A DNA stretch of 9,377 nucleotides from CAG-273 sp051891195 (GTDB taxonomy: Bacteria > Bacillota > Clostridia > TANB77 > CAG-508): contig JBJFEZ010000037.1 in assembly GCA_051891195.1 (NCBI GenBank), forward strand, positions 1 to 9,377, given 5' to 3'. Both the position numbers and the translations under genes were made by a program. Positions 1 through 6,053 of the stretch are shown here, piece by piece. Each line of letters starts with the position of its first letter. The first letter of the stretch is position 1. The notes below the pieces were generated by a model. The model searched no databases. It saw nothing but the letters and a program-made list of their open reading frames with translations, and was not told the DNA's origin.

Positions 1-45
1 ACGCTCTAAAAAAGTATTATATTACTAATGCTAAGCTTAATAAAA

Positions 46-220
46 ATATTGTAAAGCCTATAAATATGTTAGTTTAGAGCATACAAGTGGTTCGAAGAAT
101 GACGAGTTAGAAATAGTTAGCCAATTTTACACTGTAATAGAACTGCGTAAAATTGGCTTACTATTTCTTACGTAGGAATGTTATGCGAATAAACTAACAT
201 ATTTATAGGCTTTATAATAT
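46..220. other. Long rod-like inverted repeat (structured RNA or MITE-like element)
   Basis: The arms 52-76 and 190-214 are perfectly complementary over 25 bp, and 46-51/215-220 add about six more pairs. Inside lie a small internal loop, a 5-bp stem (79-83/182-186) and an asymmetric bubble (about 84-105 against 172-181). A long apical stem follows (109-117/160-168 and 119-130/147-158, separated by one T-T mismatch), capped by a 16-nt loop (131-146). No reading frame of note lies inside. Closing stem, central bubble and long terminal stem recall the architecture of 6S RNA, but I recognise no conserved 6S sequence, and neither strand shows a clear promoter or a strong U-tailed terminator. The near-perfect outer arms would also fit a small non-autonomous transposable element. 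Identity is unresolved; only the structure is certain. Confidence 0.6.
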
Positions 221-250
221 ATGTAAAAAAAATATATAAAAATTAAAAAA

Positions 251-321
251 TTACACTAGATTTCTTCTGTATAAATATGATAAAATAATAAATGCAAATT
301 ATGGGAGAAAAAGGTGGGAGG
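251..321 (+). promoter_or_regulatory. Possible ftsQ promoter and its ribosome binding site
   Basis: A weak sigma-A-like match is TTACAC (251-256) with TATGAT (276-281), at a long 19-bp spacing; TAAAAT at 281-286 is an alternative -10. The ribosome binding site is clearer: AAGGTGGGAGG at 311-321 stands just before ATG 325. The in-frame ATGs at 292 and 301 have no purine-rich site upstream, so the downstream start is preferred. The rest of 221-324 is AT-rich with no other recognisable signal. Confidence 0.3.
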
Positions 322-324
322 AAA

Positions 325-1407
325 ATGCCAAAAAAAGTAAAAGAAAAAACAAACACAAAACAAACTAAAGATAGTTCTTTATTTGACATAGATAATGAAA
401 TTATCATTGGTATAAAAACCTTGCCACAACCTGAAGTTCCAAAAGCTAAAAAGAAAAAAGCAAATAAATCTCAAAGCAAAAACACTAAAAAAGTTAGTAA
501 CACTAAAGCTACAACTAAAAAGAAAAAAGCTAAAAAACAAGATGAATTTGAATTTAAATTAGGTATTGAAGACGAAACAATAAAAAACAAGAAAAAAACT
601 GCAACTAAAAAGAAAAAAAGTAAAAAAAACGTAAAGAAAAAAACAACTAAGCAAGAAGAAATTGCAAAAAAGAAAAGAAAAATTATTTTTAGATTAATAA
701 AATGGACAACTCTTATACTAATTTTAATAGGAGGAGGAATATATTTTTTATTATCTCCATTTTTTAATGTAAAACAAATAAATGTAAGTGGTAACACAAA
801 AATAACAAGCGAAGAATTAATTAGTTTATCGGGTATACAACTAGAAGAAAATATATTCAAAGTTAGAAAAAATCAAGTAGAAAAAAACATTAAACAAAAT
901 GCTTATGTAGAAAATGTAAAAATAAAGAGAAGTTTACCAAATACTATTGAAATAGAAATTATAGAAAGAACGCCTACATATATGATATCTCTAGCAAATG
1001 CATATGTATATATTAATAATCAAGGGTATTTTCTTGAAGTTTCTAAGGAAAGCCTAAATTTGCCAATAATTGTAGGATATTCAACTGAAGAGGGAGAAAT
1101 ACATATAGGAAATAGGCTTTGTACAGAGGACTTACAAAAGTTAAATGACGTTCTACAAATTATGAAATCAGCAGAAAATAATCAAATTACAGAATTAGTA
1201 ACTAAAATAAATATATCAAACAAAAATGACTATGTTTTAGAATTAAAGTCTGAGAAAAAAACTGTACATATAGGAGATTGCTCAAACCTAAGTACAAAAG
1301 TGCTATATATAAGAAGCATTTTAGATGAAAACAAAGACGTAGAAGGAGAAATATTTGTTAATACAGACTTAAATAATAAAGGTGCAATATTTAGAAAGAA
1401 AATATAA
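325..1407 (+). CDS. ftsQ: Cell division protein FtsQ/DivIB
   Basis: FtsQ (DivIB in Gram-positives) is a bitopic membrane protein of the divisome; with FtsL and FtsB/DivIC it regulates septal peptidoglycan synthesis. From ATG 325 the protein has 360 residues. Residues 1-119 are a cytoplasmic tail very rich in lysine, with recurring KKKK clusters. A single transmembrane helix follows (about 124-146, WTTLILILIGGGIYFLL). Next comes the POTRA domain (about 147-218), starting FNVKQINVSGNTKITSEEL and containing the typical 'YVENVKIKRSLPNTIEIEI.ERTP' pattern. The rest is the extracytoplasmic beta domain. The family signature and the place at the head of the ftsA-ftsZ block make the call secure. The start is set by the AAGGTGG site 7 nt upstream; an upstream ATG (292) would add 11 unsupported residues. 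The basic tail is longer than usual and its role is unknown. Confidence 0.93.
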   Translation: MPKKVKEKTNTKQTKDSSLFDIDNEIIIGIKTLPQPEVPKAKKKKANKSQSKNTKKVSNTKATTKKKKAKKQDEFEFKLGIEDETIKNKKKTATKKKKSKKNVKKKTTKQEEIAKKKRKIIFRLIKWTTLILILIGGGIYFLLSPFFNVKQINVSGNTKITSEELISLSGIQLEENIFKVRKNQVEKNIKQNAYVENVKIKRSLPNTIEIEIIERTPTYMISLANAYVYINNQGYFLEVSKESLNLPIIVGYSTEEGEIHIGNRLCTEDLQKLNDVLQIMKSAENNQITELVTKINISNKNDYVLELKSEKKTVHIGDCSNLSTKVLYIRSILDENKDVEGEIFVNTDLNNKGAIFRKKI

Positions 1408-1458
1408 GGTTTATAAGTAAATCCCAAAACTTAAATGCATATTAACAGGAGATTAACT

Positions 1459-2187
1459 ATGAACAGAAAACAAATAGCAATTACATTAGGAATAATGTGT
1501 TTTATATTAACAGTTTCTATTTTTGTTCAAATAAAAACAATAAAAAATACAAATTCTACAATCTCTCAATCTCTTAAGGAAAACGAATTAAGGGATGAGG
1601 TATTAAGATGGAAAGAAAAATACGATGTTGCCTATGAACAACTAACACAGTCTGGAAAAGACTTAGAACAAATAAGAAAGCAAGCAACTCAGAATGATAA
1701 AACTTCACTTGCAAAGCAAAATGAAATTATACAAAATAATATGCTTTTAGGAACTTATGAGGTACAAGGTCCTGGCATAGAAATAACTTTAACGGACAAC
1801 AACACTGGAATATCAAAAGACGGAATGGAAGTAATAGACTTAAGCCAGCTTGTAGTACACTATGATGACTTATTAGAAGTAATAAATGCATTAAACAATG
1901 CGGGAGCAGAAGCTATATCTATTAATGGGCAAAGAATAGTACAAACAACAGCAATAACCTGTGAAGGAAATGTAATAAAGATAAATGGACAAAGGGTAAG
2001 CTCGCCCTTTACTATTAAAGCAATAGGCTCACCAGGACTACTTTATGGTTCTGTAAGTATGATAGGTGGATATCTTTATTGGATGGAATATGAGGGAGTG
2101 CTAGTAGATATAAAACAATCAGATAATGTTATTGTAGAAAAATATAATGGAGTTATTAACTACAAATATATAAAAAGTGAAAAATAG
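1459..2187 (+). CDS. ylxW: DUF881 membrane protein, first of a tandem pair (YlxW-like)
   Basis: The 242-residue protein has a short cytoplasmic N-terminus, one transmembrane segment (about 6-24) and a predicted coiled coil (about 38-95, rich in E, K and Q). A C-terminal DUF881 domain (about 96-242) follows, with the motifs LLGTYEVQGPGIEITLTD, NAGAEAISINGQR and GQRVSSPFTIKAIG. In Bacillus, two genes of this family lie between divIB and sbp in the dcw cluster, exactly as here; the symbol is assigned by position. The function is not established; a role at the division site is inferred only from gene neighbourhood. Start ATG 1459 follows AGGAG (1447-1451) by 7 nt; the ATG at 1435 has no site. The 51-nt gap after ftsQ shows no terminator, so co-transcription is likely. 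Confidence 0.85.
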   Translation: MNRKQIAITLGIMCFILTVSIFVQIKTIKNTNSTISQSLKENELRDEVLRWKEKYDVAYEQLTQSGKDLEQIRKQATQNDKTSLAKQNEIIQNNMLLGTYEVQGPGIEITLTDNNTGISKDGMEVIDLSQLVVHYDDLLEVINALNNAGAEAISINGQRIVQTTAITCEGNVIKINGQRVSSPFTIKAIGSPGLLYGSVSMIGGYLYWMEYEGVLVDIKQSDNVIVEKYNGVINYKYIKSEK

Positions 2188-2202
2188 GAAGTGATGAAGG
2201 TT

Positions 2203-2913
2203 TTGAAAAAAGAAATGAAAAATAAAATAATAATGACAATTATTATATGCTTAGTGTGTACAGTTTTTTTTGCAGTTATGTTTATACAATTTAGAACTAT
2301 AGAAGAAACCGACATTACTGCTATTGAAAATATGAGAGAAGCAGAATTAAGAGCTGCTATTTCTGAATGGAAAGGAAAATACGAAGAAACTGTAGAACAG
2401 CTAGAAGCCAATCAAAAATCAATCTTAGAGTATACTGAAAAAATTGAAAAAAATGAAGAGGCATCAGAACTTATTGATGAAGATTTAAAAAAATCTGACA
2501 TAATGTTAGGAAAAACAGATGTATATGGAGAAGGTGTTATAATAACACTATCTGGTAGTGAAGAACGCCAAATTAAATATTATGATTTACTAGACTTAAT
2601 AAATGAATTGAGATATGCAGGAGCAGAAGCTATATCTATAAATGATGTACGTGTAATTAATTCTACATATATTACACAACCACAAGAAAACTTAACTGTA
2701 GTAGATGGACAAAGAGTAAGCTCAACATTTGTTATAAAAGCAATAGGAAATCAAACTTATTTATCAAGTAGTTTAAGTTTAAAAGATAGTGGATATATTG
2801 ATAAAGCCAAAGCAGTAGGAATAGATGCAAAACTAGAAACAGGAAAAAATATAAAAATTTTAAAATATAGTGGAGAACTAGAAATAAAGTATATGAAAGA
2901 AGGGGTTGAATAA
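2203..2913 (+). CDS. ylxX: DUF881 membrane protein, second of a tandem pair (YlxX-like)
   Basis: This is a diverged paralogue of the preceding gene with the same plan: basic N-terminus, transmembrane helix (about 9-28, IIMTIIICLVCTVFFAVMF), acidic coiled coil (about 36-100) and DUF881 domain (about 101-236). It shares the motifs YAGAEAISINDVRV, GQRVSSTFVIKAIG and a final 'LEIKYM' strand. The start is uncertain. An extended Shine-Dalgarno (AGGAAGTGAT, 2186-2195) best fits TTG 2203, giving 236 residues; GTG 2191 and ATG 2194 sit too close to it, and ATG 2215 lies far downstream. A TTG start is also used by ftsA in this cluster. It begins 15 nt after its neighbour, so the two are translated from one message. 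The biochemical function is unknown. Confidence 0.83.
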   Translation: MKKEMKNKIIMTIIICLVCTVFFAVMFIQFRTIEETDITAIENMREAELRAAISEWKGKYEETVEQLEANQKSILEYTEKIEKNEEASELIDEDLKKSDIMLGKTDVYGEGVIITLSGSEERQIKYYDLLDLINELRYAGAEAISINDVRVINSTYITQPQENLTVVDGQRVSSTFVIKAIGNQTYLSSSLSLKDSGYIDKAKAVGIDAKLETGKNIKILKYSGELEIKYMKEGVE

Positions 2914-2914
2914 A

Positions 2915-3274
2915 ATGATTCTTATAGCGATTGTAATTGGATGTATTTTGGGAGCAGTTATTGGAATATATGCTCCTATGGTACCATATACATATTCAGG
3001 ATATTTAGCTATTGCAATTATTGCAGCACTAGATTCTGTATTTGGTGGAATTGCATCAACTTTAAAAAAGAACTTTGACTTAAAAATATTTGTAACAGGA
3101 TTTTTTGGAAATGCTATTTTATCTATAATGCTTACATATTTAGGACAAAAATTAAATGTAGATATATATTTAGCAGCCATTGTAGTATTTGTAGGAAGAA
3201 TGTTTAATAACTTAGCTATTATTAGAAGATATTATATAGAAAAATTTACAAAAAAACAAGATAATAACGGCTAA
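2915..3274 (+). CDS. sbp: Small basic membrane protein Sbp (DUF1290)
   Basis: This 119-residue protein is almost entirely membrane-embedded, with three hydrophobic segments (about 1-21, 29-49 and 58-77) plus a fourth amphipathic or hydrophobic stretch (84-95), and a basic C-terminal tail (RRYYIEKFTKK). The pattern 'GIYAP..PY.YSGYLAIAIIAALDSVFGGI' and the ending VGRMFNNLAIIRR are characteristic of the Sbp/DUF1290 family, found just upstream of ftsA in many Bacillota. Its molecular role is unknown. ATG 2915 begins one base after the stop of the DUF881 gene, and AAGGGG (2900-2905) lies inside the end of that gene, so translational coupling is likely. A TTG at 2906 in the same frame overlaps the ribosome binding region and is less likely. 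Confidence 0.88.
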   Translation: MILIAIVIGCILGAVIGIYAPMVPYTYSGYLAIAIIAALDSVFGGIASTLKKNFDLKIFVTGFFGNAILSIMLTYLGQKLNVDIYLAAIVVFVGRMFNNLAIIRRYYIEKFTKKQDNNG

Positions 3275-3275
3275 A

Positions 3276-3297
3276 AAACATTTAAACGACAATGTTT
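3276..3297. other. Short hairpin after sbp
   Basis: AAACATT (3276-3282) and AATGTTT (3291-3297) form a 7-bp stem with an 8-nt loop immediately after the sbp stop codon. No U-run follows on the + strand, so it is at best a weak terminator or an mRNA 3'-end stabiliser. Confidence 0.4.
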
Positions 3298-3305
3298 CAG
3301 ATTTG

Positions 3306-3338
3306 TTACAAAAATATTACAAAATTATTACAAAGCTA
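3306..3338 (+). repeat. Three 11-bp direct repeats (TTACAAA) directly upstream of the ftsA promoter
   Basis: TTACAAAAATA (3306-3316), TTACAAAATTA (3317-3327) and TTACAAAGCTA (3328-3338) are contiguous and exactly 11 bp apart, and the third ends at the base before the -35 hexamer. Spacing of about one helical turn puts all copies on one DNA face, as expected for an operator array or a phased A-tract UP element. The repeats are visible in the sequence; the role is inferred. Confidence 0.65.
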
Positions 3339-3367
3339 TTGACTTTTTTTAAAAAATGTAATATTCT
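3339..3367 (+). promoter_or_regulatory. Sigma-A-type promoter for ftsA-ftsZ
   Basis: TTGACT (3339-3344) and TATTCT (3362-3367) are separated by 17 bp, one mismatch from consensus in the -35 and two in the -10. It sits in the 184-nt gap between sbp and ftsA and would give a leader of about 85 nt. The gap length and this match suggest that ftsA-ftsZ can be transcribed independently of the upstream genes. Confidence 0.6.
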
Positions 3368-3415
3368 TAACCCGATAATAATTAGCAATTTAAAATTACA
3401 AAAATAGTAAAACAG

Positions 3416-3424
3416 ATGACAAAC
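3416..3424. promoter_or_regulatory. Spo0A-box-like 9-mer in the ftsA leader
   Basis: ATGACAAAC here is identical to the 9-mer at 5983-5991 in front of spoIIGA. Its reverse complement contains TTTGTCAT, which matches 7 of 9 positions of the Spo0A box TTTGTCRAA when extended by one base. It lies downstream of the proposed ftsA transcription start, so an activator role there is doubtful; it could be chance in AT-rich DNA. Confidence 0.25.
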
Positions 3425-3445
3425 AATATTAGGGCAAGCAAAAAT

Positions 3446-3461
3446 GGAGGAATGAGCCTTG
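3446..3461 (+). promoter_or_regulatory. Strong ribosome binding site serving a TTG start (ftsA)
   Basis: GGAGG (3446-3450) is followed after 8 nt by TTG 3459-3461. Translation from this TTG gives MAVGDVIVGIDIGTSK, the expected FtsA N-terminus. No in-frame ATG lies nearby that would keep the phosphate-binding loop, so the TTG decides the start. Confidence 0.85.
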
Positions 3462-4688
3462 GCAGTTGGAGATGTAATAGTAGGAATTGACATTGGAACT
3501 TCAAAAGTTAGTTTAGTAATTGGAGAAGTTAATAACTTTAATCAAATTGAAGTCATTTGTACAGCAAGCAATAAATGTAACGGAATTCAAAAAGGAAAAA
3601 TTATAGATGAAAATGAAATAGCAAGTTCAATTCATTCTTTAATTAAAGAAGCAGAAACAGAATCAAACTTAAAAATTAATTCCGCATATGTTAACATTCC
3701 GGGAAAATATGTTACTATTGTACAAAATAGCATTTCAAAAGAAGCTAAAGATAAATATGCAGGAATTTCGGCAAAAGATGTTATTTCAGGAATTATGCAA
3801 ATAAAAGACATAGAAGTTCCAGAAGGTAAACAAATAATTGATATTGTAGAAAATCAATTTATTTTAGATAATGGAAAAGTTGTAACAGATCCTATTGGAA
3901 GCTTAAGTGCAAATTTTATTATAAAAGCTCAAGTAATATTAGCAGACAAAGAATATATGAGACAAATAGCATCTATCTTTAAGAAAATAGACCTAGACAT
4001 AGATGGACTAGTACCTGTTACATTAGCTCAAAGAGGATTGGCACTAGATACAAACGAATTAAACGACAATGTTATGTTGTTAGACATTGGTGCTGGAAAT
4101 ACAGACATAGGAGTATTTGAAGGTTCTAATTTCTCATATACTAATACAATTCCACTTGGTGGAGACAACATTACAAGTGACATAGCATTAGTATTAAACA
4201 TTAGCGAAGAAGAAGCTGAAAAACTAAAAAAACAATATGGACTAGCATTAAGATCCTTTATTGATAATGATAATGAAATTTTATTAACTACTTGCAAAGA
4301 CGAAAATGGTAAAAAAGTTATAAAAAGCTCACAGCTTATTGAAATAATGGAAGCAAGAATAGAAGAAATCTTTTCTTTAGTAAATAGAGACATTACAATG
4401 CAAGGAATAAAATCAAAAATTAATAATGTCATTTTAACAGGACAAGGAATTACAAGCATTAGTAAAAGTGACGTTGCAGGAAAAATTATATTAAATATTC
4501 CAGTAAAAATTGCAACAGGCAGGCTAATTAGTATAGTAAGACCAGAATACAGAATAGCTTATGCAATAGTTAGATATGTTGCATCAAGACCTTTTGTAAA
4601 AACAGTTGGAAGCAGTGTAGAAAGCGACACTAATGAAAACATATTTAAAAATATTTTAGAAAGAATTAAAGAGTTCTTTTATTCATAG
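3459..4688 (+). CDS. ftsA: Cell division protein FtsA (actin-like FtsZ membrane anchor)
   Basis: FtsA is an actin-fold ATPase that binds the FtsZ C-terminal peptide and tethers the ring to the membrane. The 409-residue protein shows the phosphate-1 motif (D11-IGTSK), the FtsA-specific 1C subdomain (about 82-165), phosphate-2 (D209-IGAGNTDIGVF), the IPLGGDNIT stretch (231-239) and the adenosine motif VILTGQGITSI (324-334). It ends in a short amphipathic helix (about 393-409, ENIFKNILERIKEFFYS), which is the expected membrane-targeting sequence. Length is slightly below the usual 420-440, with only a short linker before that helix. Translation starts at TTG 3459. ftsZ follows after 61 nt without a terminator, so the two are probably co-transcribed; the weak TTG start may help keep FtsA below FtsZ. 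Confidence 0.96.
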   Translation: MAVGDVIVGIDIGTSKVSLVIGEVNNFNQIEVICTASNKCNGIQKGKIIDENEIASSIHSLIKEAETESNLKINSAYVNIPGKYVTIVQNSISKEAKDKYAGISAKDVISGIMQIKDIEVPEGKQIIDIVENQFILDNGKVVTDPIGSLSANFIIKAQVILADKEYMRQIASIFKKIDLDIDGLVPVTLAQRGLALDTNELNDNVMLLDIGAGNTDIGVFEGSNFSYTNTIPLGGDNITSDIALVLNISEEEAEKLKKQYGLALRSFIDNDNEILLTTCKDENGKKVIKSSQLIEIMEARIEEIFSLVNRDITMQGIKSKINNVILTGQGITSISKSDVAGKIILNIPVKIATGRLISIVRPEYRIAYAIVRYVASRPFVKTVGSSVESDTNENIFKNILERIKEFFYS

Positions 4689-4709
4689 ATTTTAATTTTA
4701 AATATATAA

Positions 4710-4749
4710 GGTAGAAATACCAAAAAAATTATTAGGAGGAATGAACAGT
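4710..4749 (+). promoter_or_regulatory. ftsZ leader: small GAAA hairpin and ribosome binding site
   Basis: GGTA-GAAA-TACC (4710-4721) can form a 4-bp hairpin with a GAAA tetraloop. The near-perfect AGGAGG (4734-4739) lies 10 nt before ATG 4750. The ATG at 4741 begins one base after it, too close for initiation, which places the ftsZ start at 4750. The hairpin's significance is doubtful. Confidence 0.5.
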
Positions 4750-5877
4750 ATGTTAATGGATAACAATATTGATGAAAACACAATGTTAGATGGAACAGCT
4801 ACTATCAAAGTAATTGGTGTAGGTGGGGCAGGAAACAATGCTGTAAACAGAATGGTAGAGTCAGGAATAAGAAATGTAGAATTTATTGCAGTTAATACAG
4901 ATAGACAAGCTCTACTACTTTCAAAAGCAGCATCTAAGATACAAATTGGAGAAAAAATAACAAGAGGTTTAGGAGCAGGAGCTAACCCTGACATTGGAGC
5001 TCAAGCTGCAGAAGAAAGCAAAGCTGAAATAGCAGAAGCTTTACGTGGAGCAGATATGGTATTTGTTACAGCCGGAATGGGTGGAGGAACAGGTACTGGA
5101 GCAGCACCAATAGTTGCAGCAGCAGCAAAAGAAATGGGAATATTAACAATAGGTGTAGTAACAAAACCATTTACATTTGAAGGAAAGAAAAGACTATCAC
5201 AAGCTGAACGTGGAATTGAAAGCCTAAAAGGAAAAGTAGATACATTAGTAGTAATTCCAAATGATAAATTACTACAAGTAATTGACAGAAAAACATCTAT
5301 AGTAGAAGCTTTTAAAATGGCAGATGATGTATTAAGACAGGGTGTTCAAGGTATATCAGACTTAATTGCAATTCCAGGACTTGTTAACTTAGACTTTGCT
5401 GATGTAAAAACAATAATGTTAAATACAGGTATGGCACATATGGGTATTGGTAGAGCGTCTGGAGAAAACAGAGCAGAAGATGCAGCAAAACAAGCTGTGC
5501 AAAGCCCATTGCTAGAAACATCTATTGAAGGAGCAAGAGGAGTTATCATTAACATTACTGGTGGAAGCAATTTGGGATTACACGAAGTAAATACAGCAGC
5601 AGAACTTATTCAACGTAGTGTAGACCCAGAAGCAAATATTATATTTGGTGCAGTTATAGATGAAAGTCTAGAGGAAGATATAGTAATTACTGTTATAGCT
5701 ACAGGATTTGATAAAGAAGAAGGACCATTATCAGGAACTATGGCAGTAGGAGACATTATAGACAGAGCTTGGGACAAAAAATTAAATTCTATACCTACAG
5801 CAACAGACAGTTCAAATTCTCAAGATAATTTAGAAATTCCAACATTCTTAAGAAAAAGCAAAGGAATTAACAAATAA
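4750..5877 (+). CDS. ftsZ: Cell division protein FtsZ (tubulin-like GTPase)
   Basis: FtsZ polymerises with GTP into the cytokinetic ring and recruits the divisome; in spore formers the ring also makes the polar septum. From ATG 4750 it has 375 residues. It shows the nucleotide-binding GVGGAGNNAVNRM (23-35), the tubulin signature GGGTGTGAAP (111-120) and the T7 catalytic loop with NLDFADVK (213-220, aspartates D215 and D218). After the core (to about residue 318) comes a linker of about 40 residues, then the conserved C-terminal peptide EIPTFLRK (362-369) that binds FtsA, SepF and other partners. All catalytic elements are intact. A strong terminator lies 20 nt after the stop, closing the division operon and separating it from the sporulation genes. 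Confidence 0.98.
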   Translation: MLMDNNIDENTMLDGTATIKVIGVGGAGNNAVNRMVESGIRNVEFIAVNTDRQALLLSKAASKIQIGEKITRGLGAGANPDIGAQAAEESKAEIAEALRGADMVFVTAGMGGGTGTGAAPIVAAAAKEMGILTIGVVTKPFTFEGKKRLSQAERGIESLKGKVDTLVVIPNDKLLQVIDRKTSIVEAFKMADDVLRQGVQGISDLIAIPGLVNLDFADVKTIMLNTGMAHMGIGRASGENRAEDAAKQAVQSPLLETSIEGARGVIINITGGSNLGLHEVNTAAELIQRSVDPEANIIFGAVIDESLEEDIVITVIATGFDKEEGPLSGTMAVGDIIDRAWDKKLNSIPTATDSSNSQDNLEIPTFLRKSKGINK

Positions 5878-5896
5878 AAAGTAGTAACAAATAAAT

Positions 5897-5931
5897 AAAA
5901 AGTACAAACTTGAAAAGGTTTGTACTTTTTT
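5897..5931 (+). terminator. Rho-independent terminator after ftsZ
   Basis: A 15-bp stem (5897-5911 with 5916-5930, one G-U pair) closes on a GAAA tetraloop (5912-5915) and is followed by a T-rich end. The A-run on the 5' arm means it could also act on the opposite strand. It separates ftsZ from spoIIGA transcription. Confidence 0.93.
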
Positions 5932-5982
5932 GTTGTAAAAAACATAAAAAAGAAGAATATTTCTATTTTTTTTACCTAGAAA

Positions 5983-6015
5983 ATGACAAACTTTTTAAAA
6001 GTAGAAGAGTATAAT
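5983..6015 (+). promoter_or_regulatory. spoIIGA promoter with long spacer and Spo0A-box-like sequence
   Basis: A perfect -10 (TATAAT, 6010-6015) is preceded by ATGACA (5983-5988), one mismatch from TTGACA, with a 21-bp spacer instead of 17. The -35-like element overlaps a reverse-orientation match to the Spo0A box (TGACAAA; its reverse complement reads TTTGTCA). In B. subtilis the spoIIG promoter is known for a sigma-A promoter with roughly 22-bp spacing, activated by Spo0A bound next to the -35. The same layout here supports Spo0A control, but this is inferred from sequence only. Confidence 0.6.
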
Positions 6016-6053
6016 AAAATTGCTTTAAAACAAAAATATAAAAAGGAAAATAT

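Noticed and set aside
86..100. GGTTCGAA resembles a tRNA T-loop
   Set aside because: No acceptor, anticodon or D-arm can be folded around it; it lies in the bubble of the long hairpin.
71..117. AGTTTAGAGC and TAGAAATAG look like pieces of a Cas9 guide/tracrRNA scaffold
   Set aside because: Only short AT-rich matches; no repeat-spacer array, no cas genes and no tracr-like hairpins. The segment is explained by the long inverted repeat.
292..324. Upstream ATG (292) as the ftsQ start
   Set aside because: No Shine-Dalgarno before it, whereas AAGGTGG correctly precedes ATG 325; the added residues are encoded by the ribosome binding region.
471..860. 129-codon minus-strand frame rich in Phe and Leu
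   Set aside because: It is the reverse complement of the Lys-rich FtsQ tail (AAA/AAG read as TTT/CTT), not a membrane protein.
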